Below, one piece after another: positions 23,601 to 34,144 of a stretch of DNA of 64,000 nucleotides. Each line of letters opens with the position of its first letter. Position 1 is the stretch's first letter. The DNA is from Lycorma delicatula (taxonomy: Eukaryota > Arthropoda > Insecta > Hemiptera > Fulgoridae). The translations under genes and the position numbers were made by a program. The notes under the pieces are model-generated. The model ran no database searches and had not been told where the DNA came from. It saw only the letters and a program-made list of their open reading frames with translations. The stretch covers positions 62,081,529 through 62,145,528 of the forward strand of contig NC_134456.1 in assembly GCF_047948215.1 (NCBI RefSeq), written 5' to 3'.

Positions 23601-23609
23601 ATACTGTAT

Positions 23610-24830
23610 AGTGAATTTTTTATGGTGTTTGAAAGTTCGTGTATCTCATCTAACGTGGTAGTTATTAATATGGAGATTTTTTGGCGCTAAGGTTTTTTTG
23701 AATTATTACCTTAAACTCTACTGTGATGAAGAATTTGATTGATGTTGTCTGCTAGAGTGATATCCCTAAACACGTGACAAATTTATCGTCCCATCGCTGT
23801 AATGCCATGATTTCTAAACTATTTTAAAAAATAGTCTCTAATTTCTAACATCAATATTAGGACGGGTAATTCGTCTATTAATACACTTAATAATTTTTGT
23901 TGTGAATTAGTTGAAGTGTTGTATGAGTCGTTTAACTCTGTTTTACTATTTATCTAAGGCATTCAATTGTGTAAATAAGTTGAAATATATCGGTGTTAAG
24001 TTGTAATATATTAGGGTCACATTACAGTGGTTTTGTTTACTTCAGGAGAGAATTTAAACGGTAGATACCGTACATCTTTCTTCAGGTACAAATTCATCTT
24101 TCTGGAGTAGAGTAAATGTGAGTCCCATCGAGCCACGTGCTCTCCGTTATCCTATTTTTTTATTGTTCATAGATGTTCTTTTATGTTGCTCTTTTAAAAA
24201 TTTTACTACCACAAGAAAATTAGAGAATAATAATTTCTCCTCTAGATAAGAAAGAGCGCTAACTCTGTGATGTTATATATTTCAGATACTTTCAGCGATA
24301 TAATTAAATACAGTAAACATTTTCTAAAAGTTTCAAAAATATATTTGTTGAGTTCAACAATCCGCACAATAAATCTAATATTGTTGACAAGCCTCTGGCA
24401 GAACACGGTTTTTTGGAAGTTTATACTGAAAAATTTACTGACTCTTGATATCATATTGGACACCACTTTATTTTAGAATGACCACATTTGAGATCGTTCT
24501 AAAAAAATTAACCTCGAATTCGTTCAGAATTTAAAAAAAGACAACTGTTGTACAGGGGTGTCTTATTAAGTTATTTAATGGTTATTTCAAGAGTTTGCTG
24601 AGATGTGGTTGTTTATCTGTATTTATCCTATAAATAAAGTTTTTTTCTGAGCTAAAGCATGTACTAAGTTTAAATTATTCGAAATCCCGTAGACAGTTGT
24701 TAAAAAAGAGTGTCATCAATTTTTATAAACAGTATCATTTTAGCCCTTAGTATGATGATTATTTTAGATTAAGTCATTTTCATACAGATTCTACAACAAA
24801 TACTAATATTCTAAAATAAACAATTTTACT
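23610..24830 (+). pseudogene. LINE ORF2 relic (jockey/CR1-like), long
   Basis: Scattered + strand frames give the reverse transcriptase motifs in order. YRPIAVM (23784-23804) and MISKLF correspond to NYRPIS..P..SK. LSKAFNCVNK (about 23950-23980) corresponds to the catalytic LSKAFD.V, with Asp changed to Asn. Then come VTLQWF and a degenerate PQGS motif running into PIFLLFIDVLL (24118-24175). Beyond the RT core, LF-NDHI-DRSKKIN (about 24465-24510) matches the L.W..HI segment of the thumb. Later sequence resembles the C-terminal region. Stops and frame changes are frequent. The open frames at 24242-24476 on either strand are part of this decay. Confidence 0.72.
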
Positions 24831-25369
24831 CAAGAATCTCACTTCAATGACAGCAATAATAAAAAAACTTCATTTTTTTATCAGTTTATGAACACAAAAT
24901 AAATCGTGGACACTGTTTCTTACTTTAACAATAGACCATGTAAAACTGTTCCTAATTAAAATTGAAAAAAATTTTTAATTGATAATGTATGCATGAATCG
25001 ACTGTATTGGATTCAGACGATGATATCGCAAAAGCGTTTTTCACCCCCAAAAAAAAGAAAAGAAAATTGGATTTAGTTGTACTATAAATAATTATAATTA
25101 TAGTTGTACTATAAATAATAATAATAATTAGTTAGAATAAATAATTATTAAAACAATAATAGATTACTTTCAGTGTACAGATGTAATATAAAATATCAAG
25201 TTCCTTTAGAATCACTGTAGCAGTAATTTCTAATATTTCATTTAATTCAGACTGTGTGTATATTTTTTTGGTTATTGTTTGTTGAAAAAGATAAAATTTA
25301 AAAACATTTTTTCGCTGTAAATTTTCACCGGTGATAAAACTTAATTTTATTCATAAATATTGTTGAATT

Positions 25370-25530
25370 CAAAAGTGTCTAATTGATCAGGATTGTTTTC
25401 GTCAAAATTGATGTTTGGTACCGACGTCATCGTGAATGTTATCCTGCAACACTTTCTCGAATTGGGTACCAAATACTACAGCTTTTCGTTCTCGCCTCTT
25501 GGCCTTTTCTGTCTGATTTTCTGTCTATAG
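25370..25530 (-). pseudogene. coding-like island, unrecognised and frameshifted
   Basis: The minus strand reads AKRRERKAVVFGTQFEKVLQ and continues to a stop. The next frame carries NINFDENNPDQLDTFEFNN to a stop near 25354. The composition is protein-like and the junction looks like a frameshift. The family was not recognised. Transposon origin is as likely as a host exon. Confidence 0.25.
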
Positions 25531-27038
25531 ACTTGGTATTGACATAATAGAGAAGTTTAAGATAGTTTTTTTTTTTTTCACGCTGAGTAATCTGAGTTTA
25601 ATGGTCTTCACCAAATTCAGAAAAACAACTTTGTTTATGTCGTAAAATAATAGTGTAATTATGTTTCAACATTAAAAATGTAATAATAATAATGCTAATT
25701 ATTAAGAGCACAATACTCTTCGTCTATTTTCTACCCAATGACGCTGGGTCTGTACCAATTACTAAAGTTAAACTTAAAAAGTATAATTTAGTGTTTGTAA
25801 TGTACCTGAATCAAATTCCTGGGTTAGAGAATTTCGACATCAGAAATCATGTAGAATTCTTCTTCTACTTCTTTCATTATAATAAAAATAATTTTTTACT
25901 CTTTCAATAATTGTGTTGATAGTTTAATAAAGATAGACTATAATTTGGAGTTTTCCGTAGGCAGAGAATTTATTTAATAACAACCTAGTTTTAGAAAAAT
26001 TTGGCTTCTAATCGCAAACCAAAATTCCACGCTAAGCTCATACTTCTCTTCAGAGACTGATCTTCATATTAAACTTAATAAATTAATCATCTTATAATAT
26101 TTCAATTTAAATATTATTCAAAGCGTAATCAAATTATCTAGGTACACACTCATATTAATACTAGTTCATATTCAAATTTTCTGATTTCCGAAACTAAACG
26201 TATATATTCTTCCAAATGTGTTAATATACCATCGGTGTTTCTTTTAAAGATAATTTGTATGATAAGATAATGATTGCATTTAATATATTAAATATTTAGT
26301 ATACTTACAATCCTACAAATGTTCGGAATATCTGTTTGTTTCTCTACAAACTAGGTTATTGAGGCGATTTTATTTTTTTGAACAGTCAAGATGCTTGAAA
26401 TTTTAAAGAAATTTTATGATTTAAATTCAGATTAATCAAACAATTATATATGAAAAGTTTCATTTTATTACTGCGATCGAATATAACCGGTATCTGTACC
26501 AATCTAAATATATAGAATAGGCTATATGTGAGATATTATATTAATAAATACCTGTCATTAAGTTATAAATTAATACTATGCGATACTAATTTAAAATATA
26601 TAATGAAATAAAAAAATGAATTTTAATTATTATATAACGATAGAATATATAATAATATCAAGAAAAAAGCTCTTGCGCAATTATACGCAAAAAGACCGAC
26701 TTTTCGTTATCGACGCCCTCACTTTTTCGCAGTCAGAAACGCATTGATTTCCAGAGAATACTGCACTAGTACATAAGTTCGATTAATGGTAAGATCCTTC
26801 ACAAGCAGCAAGTTTAAACTCTTTCACCATTTTGACTCAGTGCATAAGCTCGTATGAAAAATACACCAACACAATGATGTTTGTTGTCGACTTAAATTGA
26901 GCGTAACTCAAGAACAACTCGACCAATTTTCATCAAATTTTCACATGCACAAATTCAGATACACTACAGCAAGTCTAAATTTCATAAAATTGATTTAGCT
27001 TTAGAGAGTTTTGAGCCACAAATTTTATATGTAGGCCT

Positions 27039-27065
27039 ATATATATATATATATATATATATATA
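27039..27065. repeat. TA microsatellite
   Basis: A pure TA run of about 13 units. Confidence 0.95.
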
Positions 27066-28114
27066 ACGAAATTACAAGTGAAATATACGAAATTTTAAGT
27101 GAATGATATTTTCGTACTCGTAATGAAAAAAAAAGTACTCGTAACGTAAAGAAATTTAATTTCACCCAAAATCTCACCGCGTGATACCGTACTTTTCTTT
27201 GAAAAATCGATAAAAATAATTTGAATTTTACCTTCATTTCATAGTAAGGATATTTCCGTTTTTAGTGCAGAGATATTATTTCATTGCCACTATTCTTTCA
27301 AAATGTCATTATGGAACTTAATCTAATTTGCGTCATGTTTAAATAGAAATAAAAAATAAAAGACTCCATGCAGTCGTGTTTACTAAATTTGTAACCTTAC
27401 CGTGTGTTCTGACTGGTGAGAGTTATGAGGTTAAATCGATGTGTGTACTAAATTTATTTATAAAATAACGGAATATTTTATTAGACTGTTTTAAACATTA
27501 AGAGGTCTAATTTTAATAATTTAAATTGGTTTTATTGTTGAAAAACTTATTCATAAATTTTATTTAATAATGAGTTTTAAGAGCATTTTATTCCAGTTTT
27601 GTTTTTTTATTATTATTATTATCGTTGATATGAAAGTATTTATTGCCTTAAGTGAAAATAGTTCGCAATTAATTCTTTTTATTATTGTTGGCTATGTTAA
27701 TTTTGGGTAACAGCCAACTCTTAGTTTCAATTCACATGCCTACTTTGCACTTACTTCGGAAAAGAAAAATGTTACATAAATAAAAGAGTTCTTCAAAAAT
27801 AATAAAATGTATTTTTAAAATCTTAAATAGTTTTATATCGGAAAAACTCTTTCGTTGATATGACCAAAATTGGCGTAAGAAATAATTAATAACTAAATAT
27901 TTTATTTTTTTAATGTTTAATTCTATTTTGGTCAGGTAATATGTACATAATTATATATACACGTAAGTTAAGATATAATTTTTTAGACAAACGTAATAAC
28001 TGAATGTACTTTTTTTTTAATTTTCACGTGAAAGTTAATAAAGTATGCATACATAATTTTATATTCACATAAAATAAAAAAAATATATTTTTTTAAATCT
28101 CTTATTAAAAAAAT

Positions 28115-28186
28115 TTCCCATGCCGGGAATCGAACCCGGGCCTTCTGGGTGAAAGCCAGATATCCTAGCCACTAGACCACATGGGA
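28115..28186 (-). tRNA. tRNA-Glu (UUC)
   Basis: This is a 72-nt cloverleaf on the minus strand. Acceptor stem TCCCATG pairs perfectly with CATGGGA, and the discriminator is A. The anticodon stem TCTGG/CCAGA encloses the loop CTTTCAC, giving anticodon TTC (glutamate). The internal promoter elements are present: A-box TGGTCTAGTGG and B-box GGTTCGATTCC. No CCA is encoded, as expected for a eukaryotic nuclear gene. Seven T residues just downstream would act as a pol III terminator. The mature sequence is identical to the copy at 33240-33311. Confidence 0.97.
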
Positions 28187-28189
28187 TTA

Positions 28190-30055
28190 TACGTTTTGGT
28201 ACATCGCTAATCTATTTTGTTTTCTGTTTGTTAATTTCCTGAATTTCAGCTTTAAATTGTTTTTTGTGTATTGATTCTGGTTCCACATTTACTTATTTAA
28301 TAATAAAAAATCAAAATTGAGTTTAAGTTATTTTTTTTTATACCTTGTACCTACCTAGTACTTTAATATCAGTGGTAATTTAATAACCAATTTATAAAAA
28401 AAGTTAATTAGGCAAAATATCTACAGCTTAATAAGAAAATTAATATAGAAATTCATTGAATGAAAACAAATCCAGACATTAAAACTATATTTGTTGATTA
28501 TTCTTTTAATTTCGCATTTTTAAATTCGGTATTTAAGCATTGTAAATTGTTCATAGTTGTATGTTTAAAGTAAAACGCCGGCTTGTTCGCAATTTTTTAT
28601 CTAAACTTTTTTGGCGTACACTTAAGAAAAATTATATTTAAGAACCAAAAAAATTATTATTTTTAAATTTTAAAGGAGGATTTTAAGTAGCTTTTTAAAG
28701 TTTATTCTATATTTTTATTGTTTATTTAAAATATGAATAGGCCTACAAGAAATCATTACCCATTTTGAAAAAAGCCGTTTGGAAGAGTTGCAAAGCCGAG
28801 CAACCTGTGTTTAATAGAAATAAACAAACAATAGAAATCCAGAGAAACAATGTGAAGAAATTGTTACAAAGCTACTCTTTGGAATGCGAATCGAATTATT
28901 TTGTACACCAAATTTTTCAGCTGATTTTGTTGGACTTTCTCTTGACAATACTTTGAATACCAGGCTCCATAAATAATTTTACTATAACAATCCAATAGCT
29001 AACAAATGAAAAAAATATAATCTATCTTTAAATCGTCTACATAAATCGTATGTTTTTATTTTTTTAATTTAAAAAAAAAATATTTCATTTAAACTATTTG
29101 ATAAAAATTAACAACGGGATTAACAGAGAAATTTCATCTACAAAGTAAAATATAAAATTGTTGAATTCGGTTTATTTGGTACAGCTACTGCTTGGACGTA
29201 ATAAAAAAGCGTACGATTTAAAATGTTAATTTCTGTCTTTTTTTAACTCTGCTAAAAAATAATTATATTTCCGATTTTTAGATTTGTTTTGTGGTCGTTT
29301 ACCCCATCTGATATTATTCATTCCTTTACCGTACATGCTAATTCCAATAAGAGAAAAAGATTAATTTTAATTAATACCATTAAATATTTAATAAAATTAT
29401 TGTTTATATTAAATTGAGCTCTTTGTAAAATTTATACATCCTTTTTGTATAATTTTAAAATCAAAAAAAAGAATCAGGTGGTTAATAACTACATTTTTCA
29501 ATCTAAAAAAATAAAAAATCTTTCATATTTCCATATGGAATTCGTGTTAACCGAATGAACTAATTAGAGAAATCTTTATTAATATTCAATAATACAGCTG
29601 CTATATATAATTTTATTATGAAACATATAATTTTAATTTATACATAATTTTATTCTTGAAATGGTGGCTAATTGTTACTGATGATGATGAATATTATTGA
29701 GCATTATTATCTAATCAGACTACTTTGTGTAATGAATGTATCTCATTACCGTAATGCACTTTCTAATAAGCACCAGAGATAAAAAGAATTTATTTAAAAA
29801 ATTTAATTCCTTATAGGCTTGTAATCTAACATTTTTTATGTAATCTGTATTTCTCTTTAATCGTATCTTTAAAATGAGCAAATGTATTTTAGGTAAAAAA
29901 ATAATAAATACAATAAATAGAATCACGGAGTTCGTCAGAACTTCGTCGGTAAGAGATGACGAAGTCAACGAACTACGTTTACAGTTCTAAATGATCTAAA
30001 CTAACAGTGCAATGAAAATGAAGGAAAAAATAATTGTATAAGTTGTTTAACAGTT
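28190..30055. other. A+T-rich intergenic DNA, nothing recognised
   Basis: No gene is recognised. The frames at 28765-28956 (plus) and 29720-29968 (minus) lack known domains. The former has an unremarkable Lys/Gln-rich start. Confidence 0.45.
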
Positions 30056-30203
30056 TGATTTTAAACCGTGTTCCTCTTCTTTATGTTCAACATACCTCTT
30101 TCCATATTTCTTTCCCAAACTTGTATTTTCCTTCTTAACGCTTTTGTTATAGGCCACCTCTGACAGCTGTATGTTAAGACCGCAATATAATACTTATTAA
30201 ACA

Positions 30204-30724
30204 CTAGCATCCCCGTCGTGGCTTCACCCGCTCTATATGGTTACATATGATTAATTGTGTGTCGACCAATAATTTGTCGTTTTGGACAAATATGAGCCAA
30301 ATCGGAACATAACTACAATTTTTCGAAATATCTCGACTCTAGCACCACCTAGCGGGTCCATTTTCGCAAAAATATTTCTTTTCACTTAATTAATATATAT
30401 TCTGAGTATAAACCAAATCGGACCGTAAATGCAATTTTTCCAAATATCTCAACCCAAGCGCGATCTAGCGGATCCATTTTGCAGAGGTATTTCTTTCCAT
30501 GTAAGTAACACATATTCTGAATATGAGCCAAATTGGAGCATAAATACAGTTTTTCGCAATATCTCGACCCCAGCGCCACCTAGCGGGTCCAAACTAATTC
30601 AGAAACCTTCGCGGACGTGCGCGCGCATAACTCACCAAAGTTTGATCGCAATCGGATGAATGGCATAGGAACGCATTCGGGACAAACCAACAAACATTTA
30701 TTTTTATATATAAATAAGAAAAGA
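30204..30724 (-). mobile_element. non-autonomous Helitron
   Basis: Read on the minus strand, the 5' end is TCTTTTCTTATTTATATATA followed by the typical TGTTTG..GGTTTGTCC. The 3' end is GCGGGTGAAGCC, ACGACGGGGATG and the terminal CTAG, next to a host T. The interior has about 2.6 copies of a 116-bp tandem unit. There is no target duplication, in line with Helitron biology. The base before the 5' TC is G instead of the expected A, probably a mutation. It lies inside a LINE whose reading frame resumes on the far side. Frames at 30382-30659 are not genes. Confidence 0.85.
30291..30605. repeat. 116-bp tandem repeat inside the Helitron
   Basis: Units start at 30291, 30407 and 30522. Shared blocks are TATGAGCCAAAT(C/T)GGA, CAATTTTTC, ATATCTC and CACCTAGCGGGTCCA. 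The third unit is incomplete. Such internal minisatellites are common in non-autonomous Helitrons. Confidence 0.9.
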
Positions 30725-31267
30725 CGTTTCCATTTAATATCTATCTTTTGTTGGATAAACATCTTTAATGCCATAAATACTGGTATTTATGGCAGTAAAT
30801 ACCACTATTTATGGAATGAAAGGGAAATGCACCTCTAAATTTCTTTTGGCAATCTATCTTGAAAATATACTGTTTACCCTACATAGATCAATTCCTTGAC
30901 TACAACAATGTTTCGGTGGTCAAGAAGTCATTTGCTACAATTTTAGTATTTTCATAATTTAACTTCAGACCAACCTCCCTACTAGCCTGTTTTAAATAAT
31001 TTAAAATCTGAATATGGTGCTTTTCCGAAGTTGCTGAGGACAATGTCATCTGCAAACTTCAGGTTATTGAACTATTTTTATTTACTGACTAATAAAGCGA
31101 AGGGGACAATTAATATAACGTCATTAATTTATTAATTATCTTGGTTTTTTATCAATACGGTAACAAAAACAAAGAGTATAAACAAAACAATTGAGTAAAA
31201 ATATAAGCAATATAAATTTGATTTTTTCATAAGCAATAAAAATATACTGAACTGTTAATTTACTTTA

Positions 31268-32224
31268 TTGATAATTCTATTTTTATGTAGTGAAGAAGCC
31301 TGTCATGTTTATTTATTTCTACAACTTGTAAATGGAGTCCGACAAGGATGTTCCCTATCTCCGTTACTTTTTAATCTTTATATGGAACTAGCAGTTAATG
31401 ATGTTAAAGAACAATTTAGATTCGGAGTAACAGTACAAGGTGAAAAGATAAAGATGCTACGATTTGCTGATGATATAGTAATTCTAGCCGAGAGTAAAAA
31501 GGATTTAGAAGAAACAATGAACGGCATAGATGAAGTCCTACGCAAGAACTATCGCATGAAAATAAACAAGAACAAAACAAAAGTAATGAAATGTAGTAGA
31601 AATAACAAAGATGGACCATTGAATGTGAAAATAGGAGGAGAAAAGATTATGGAGGTAGAAGAATTTTGTTTGGGAAGTAGAATTACTAAAGATGGACGAA
31701 GCAGGAGCGATATAAAATGCCGAATAGCACAAGCGAAACGAGTCTTCAGTAAGAAATATAATTTGTTTACATCAAAAATTAATTTAAATATCAGGAAAAG
31801 ATTTTTGAAAGTATATGTTTGGAGTGTCGCTTTATATGGAAGTGAAACTTGGACAATCGGAGTATCTGAGAAGAAAAGATTAGAAGCTTTTGAAATGTGG
31901 TGCTATAGGAGAATGTTAAAAATCAGATTGGTGGATAAAGTGACAAATGAAGAGGTATTGCGGCAAATAGATGAAGAAAGAAGCATTTGGAAAAATATAG
32001 TTAAAAGAAGAGACAGACTTATAGGCCACATACTAAGGCATACTGGAATAGTCGCTTTAATATTGGAAGGACAGGTAGAAGGAAAAAATTGTGTAGGCAG
32101 GCCACGTTTGGAATATGTAAAACAAATTGTTAGGGATGTAGGATGTAGAGCGTATACTGAAATGAAACGACTAGCACTAGATAGGGAATCTTGGAGAGCT
32201 GCATCAAACCAGTCAAATGACTGA
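31268..32224 (+). pseudogene. LINE reverse transcriptase fragment with host-derived start
   Basis: The 318-codon frame opens with about 21 codons of flanking DNA (31268-31330), which do not belong to the LINE. The LINE part begins at codon 22. Codons from there to the stop form the palm (FADD), thumb and C-terminal region. As a protein this is a truncated reverse transcriptase with no endonuclease and an accidental N-terminus. No promoter is evident. Annotation pipelines may report it as an endonuclease-reverse transcriptase gene, which would be misleading. Confidence 0.88.
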
Positions 32225-32237
32225 AGACAAAAAAAAA
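31333..32237 (+). mobile_element. 5'-truncated LINE insertion, long intact frame
   Basis: The insertion starts inside the reverse transcriptase domain at NGVRQGCSLSPLLFNLYME. It includes LRFADDIVILAES (catalytic motif, about 31456-31490), GSETWT and MWCYRRMLKI. It ends with RESWRAASNQSND, a stop at 32222-32224, a very short 3' UTR and an A run. The 10-bp duplication AACTTGTAAA at 31323-31332 and 32238-32247 gives exact boundaries. The frame is uninterrupted for about 297 codons, so the insertion is fairly young. The RT fingers and the endonuclease are missing, so it cannot move by itself. The clade is not certain. Confidence 0.93.
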
Positions 32238-32249
32238 AACTTGTAAAAT

Positions 32250-33235
32250 TGTAAATTATAATAGTAAAGCTAACAATATCATTACCATAGCATATACAGA
32301 GTGATATTAAGTATGAAAATGGTTTCATATTTCAAAACTGAAGGATATTAGTGGATACGAGTTTAAAAAAGTGCGGATCTACATTGTTACAAAATTACTA
32401 CTTTTTGCTGTGTTTGAAATTTTTGTCCGTCAAGTTGGATCCGCCATATTGAATCAAATTTTGCTTTTTTTTAATAAGAAGGGGACATGTGATACATGAT
32501 TATAGTGTAAACGTTTACGAGAAAAACGATAGTGAAAATCGTTTCTCGATTAATGATTTAGTTTTAGAGTTACGAGTATAAATAATCAAACGTCCAGAAA
32601 CTGAAAAATCATGTTAGTAATAAAACGAAGTAAAACGCCCAGTAGTAATTTTATAATTTTGTATTACCTTCAGAATTGAATTCAGTAACAAACTTTAAAC
32701 AGTCAATGTTGGTTTGAGATATAAAGCCGTTTTCATAATTAATGTTATCACCCTTTATATTACCACCAGGGGATTAACACAGCCTACTACTCCACTACCA
32801 TTACCCTATGTTAATAGGGTTAATCAGCGTGCATTTTAATCCCTCTTTATGACGAACTTAAAACAAAACATGTGTGTTTGAAATGAGAACAGAAAACTTG
32901 TTTACTAATTGGTAGATATACTCGTACACTAATGAGTTAAAAGTTTAAATATTCTGACGGTTAAATTTAACCAAACTAATAAAATGAAGCCACACTCGAA
33001 TACGGTTACAACTAAAAATTGTACCATTAACTTGTTTTTAACCTAGATCTTACAGCATCACAGAAAAGGTCTTATAAACAGTGTTTATTTATAGTTATTA
33101 TTTTTAATTAGTTGTTTCTTCGCATACAAGAAGACATATTTTTATAAAAGAGATTTAAATCACTCTAATTTAAAAATTAATTTTCACGTAAAACCGTATA
33201 TCTGAGTAACATTGGAATTTTTTTTAAATGAAAAA
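32250..33235. other. intergenic DNA, possibly an old repeat at 32.3-32.7 kb
   Basis: No gene is seen. The phrase AAGTTGGATCCGCCATATTG near 32433 recalls sequences common in insect noncoding repeats. No second copy is present in this window. Confidence 0.35.
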
Positions 33236-33239
33236 AAAT

Positions 33240-33311
33240 TTCCCATGCCGGGAATCGAACCCGGGCCTTCTGGGTGAAAGCCAGATATCCTAGCCACTAG
33301 ACCACATGGGA
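33240..33311 (-). tRNA. tRNA-Glu (UUC), second copy
   Basis: Base for base identical to the tRNA at 28115-28186 across all 72 nt, including the perfect 7-bp acceptor stem, anticodon TTC and internal A and B boxes. An 8-T terminator follows the discriminator A. The flanks differ from the first copy outside the T tract, so the copies are not part of a recent segmental duplication. Both lie on the minus strand, 5.1 kb apart. Confidence 0.97.
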
Positions 33312-33319
33312 TTGCACGA

Positions 33320-33823
33320 GCGCTTCGCAAGTTAAGTGATTTCTAAGTTGTAGAACTAAGATGTGATTACTTCGAATGGTTACGTTATTTACTATCCCGT
33401 GAATTGATTTTAAAAAACAAAACAAGCATAATAGTGAAATATAAAAAATTTAATTTCATCAGTTCAATTTAGAAGATTTCTGCTTCTTGAATAAGGTCGT
33501 AAAATATTTTTTTTTAATAATGCACTCCAAAGCTGAATTAAAAAACCTAAATAACTGAAGTTTCAATTGAATATCCCAAGCAAGAATGTTCGGTGAAAGA
33601 GTGGAAATATCAGCGAGACTTAAGAGAGATAAAAGATTGATAATTCGATTAGTAACAAAATACAAACTTTTTCTCGAAAACAGTTTTTTAACAGAAATTT
33701 ACTTAAAATAGGTAAGATATTAAACATACAAGCGTAATAATATACTTATTTCCTGACTAACAAGAAGTTGTAAGCAATTTAAACCAAAATATTTGCAGTC
33801 CATAAAATTGAAGGAATGGGAAT
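33320..33823. other. A+T-rich intergenic DNA, nothing recognised
   Basis: The minus-strand frame 33459-33665 has no known features. No repeat is recognised before the MITE. Confidence 0.45.
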
Positions 33824-33830
33824 AAATTTC

Positions 33831-34134
33831 GGGTGGTTTCTGTTTCTTCCCCCCACAACGGTTTTTTACGTTACATATTACGTACTGTATTAATCAGTGG
33901 GTATTTGGAAGTATTTGCAGGGAAATTATAAATTTACCTAATCATATTTAACCTACACTTGCTTCGCTTGCTAGTCAAGGTTAACGAGCGAAGCGAGCGT
34001 AGGTTAAGTTTTGTTAGATTATGTTTATAATTTTTCTGCAAATATCTCCAAATATTCACTGACTTAGAAGAAAAAGTATAAAATATAATACGTAACGTAA
34101 AAAAAACCATTGTGGAAGAAAACAGAAAGCCCCC
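33831..34134. mobile_element. MITE / fold-back element with about 145-bp inverted arms
   Basis: Two arms of about 145 bp face each other across a loop of about 10 bases near 33981. Matching blocks include TTTCTGTTTCTTCC and TTTCTGTTTTCTTCC, GGTTTTTTACGTTACATATT and its counterpart, ATTTGCAG, AAATTATAAA, and TGCTTCGCTTGCT against AGCGAAGCGAGCG. AAATTTC at 33824-33830 and at 34135-34141 is a likely 7-bp target duplication. AAATTT is self-complementary, so part of it could instead belong to the termini. There is no coding capacity; the frame 33934-34143 is just the arm. Confidence 0.88.
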
Positions 34135-34144
34135 AAATTTCATT

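Larger units (their letters stand above)
24840..28110. other. A+T-rich intergenic DNA
   Basis: No gene is recognised apart from the coding-like island near 25.4 kb. A duplicated TAGTTGTACTATAAATAAT lies near 25075 and 25101. The region 26880-27010 resembles noncoding repeat DNA but has no second copy here. A TA microsatellite occurs at 27039-27065. Confidence 0.45.
30060..31095 (-). pseudogene. LINE ORF2 relic, interrupted by a Helitron
   Basis: On the minus strand, NLKFADDIVL (about 31037-31063) is the catalytic YADD-type motif of reverse transcriptase, with both Asp residues kept. It is followed by QILNYLKQASREVGLKLNY, ENTKIVA, VKELIYVG and ISLSFHK. After the Helitron (30204-30724) the frame resumes as VFNKYYIAVLTY, RRKIQV and MERGMLNIKKR (about 30085-30105). 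This order matches the C-terminal half of non-LTR reverse transcriptases with the LPVLTYG...QRAMERAML signature. Stops and frame changes occur throughout. This is a different family from the neighbouring LINE at 31333-32237. Confidence 0.82.

Noticed and set aside
31416..32328. Minus-strand frames opposite the LINE at 31.3-32.2 kb
   Set aside because: Shadow frames of the long RT frame on the + strand.
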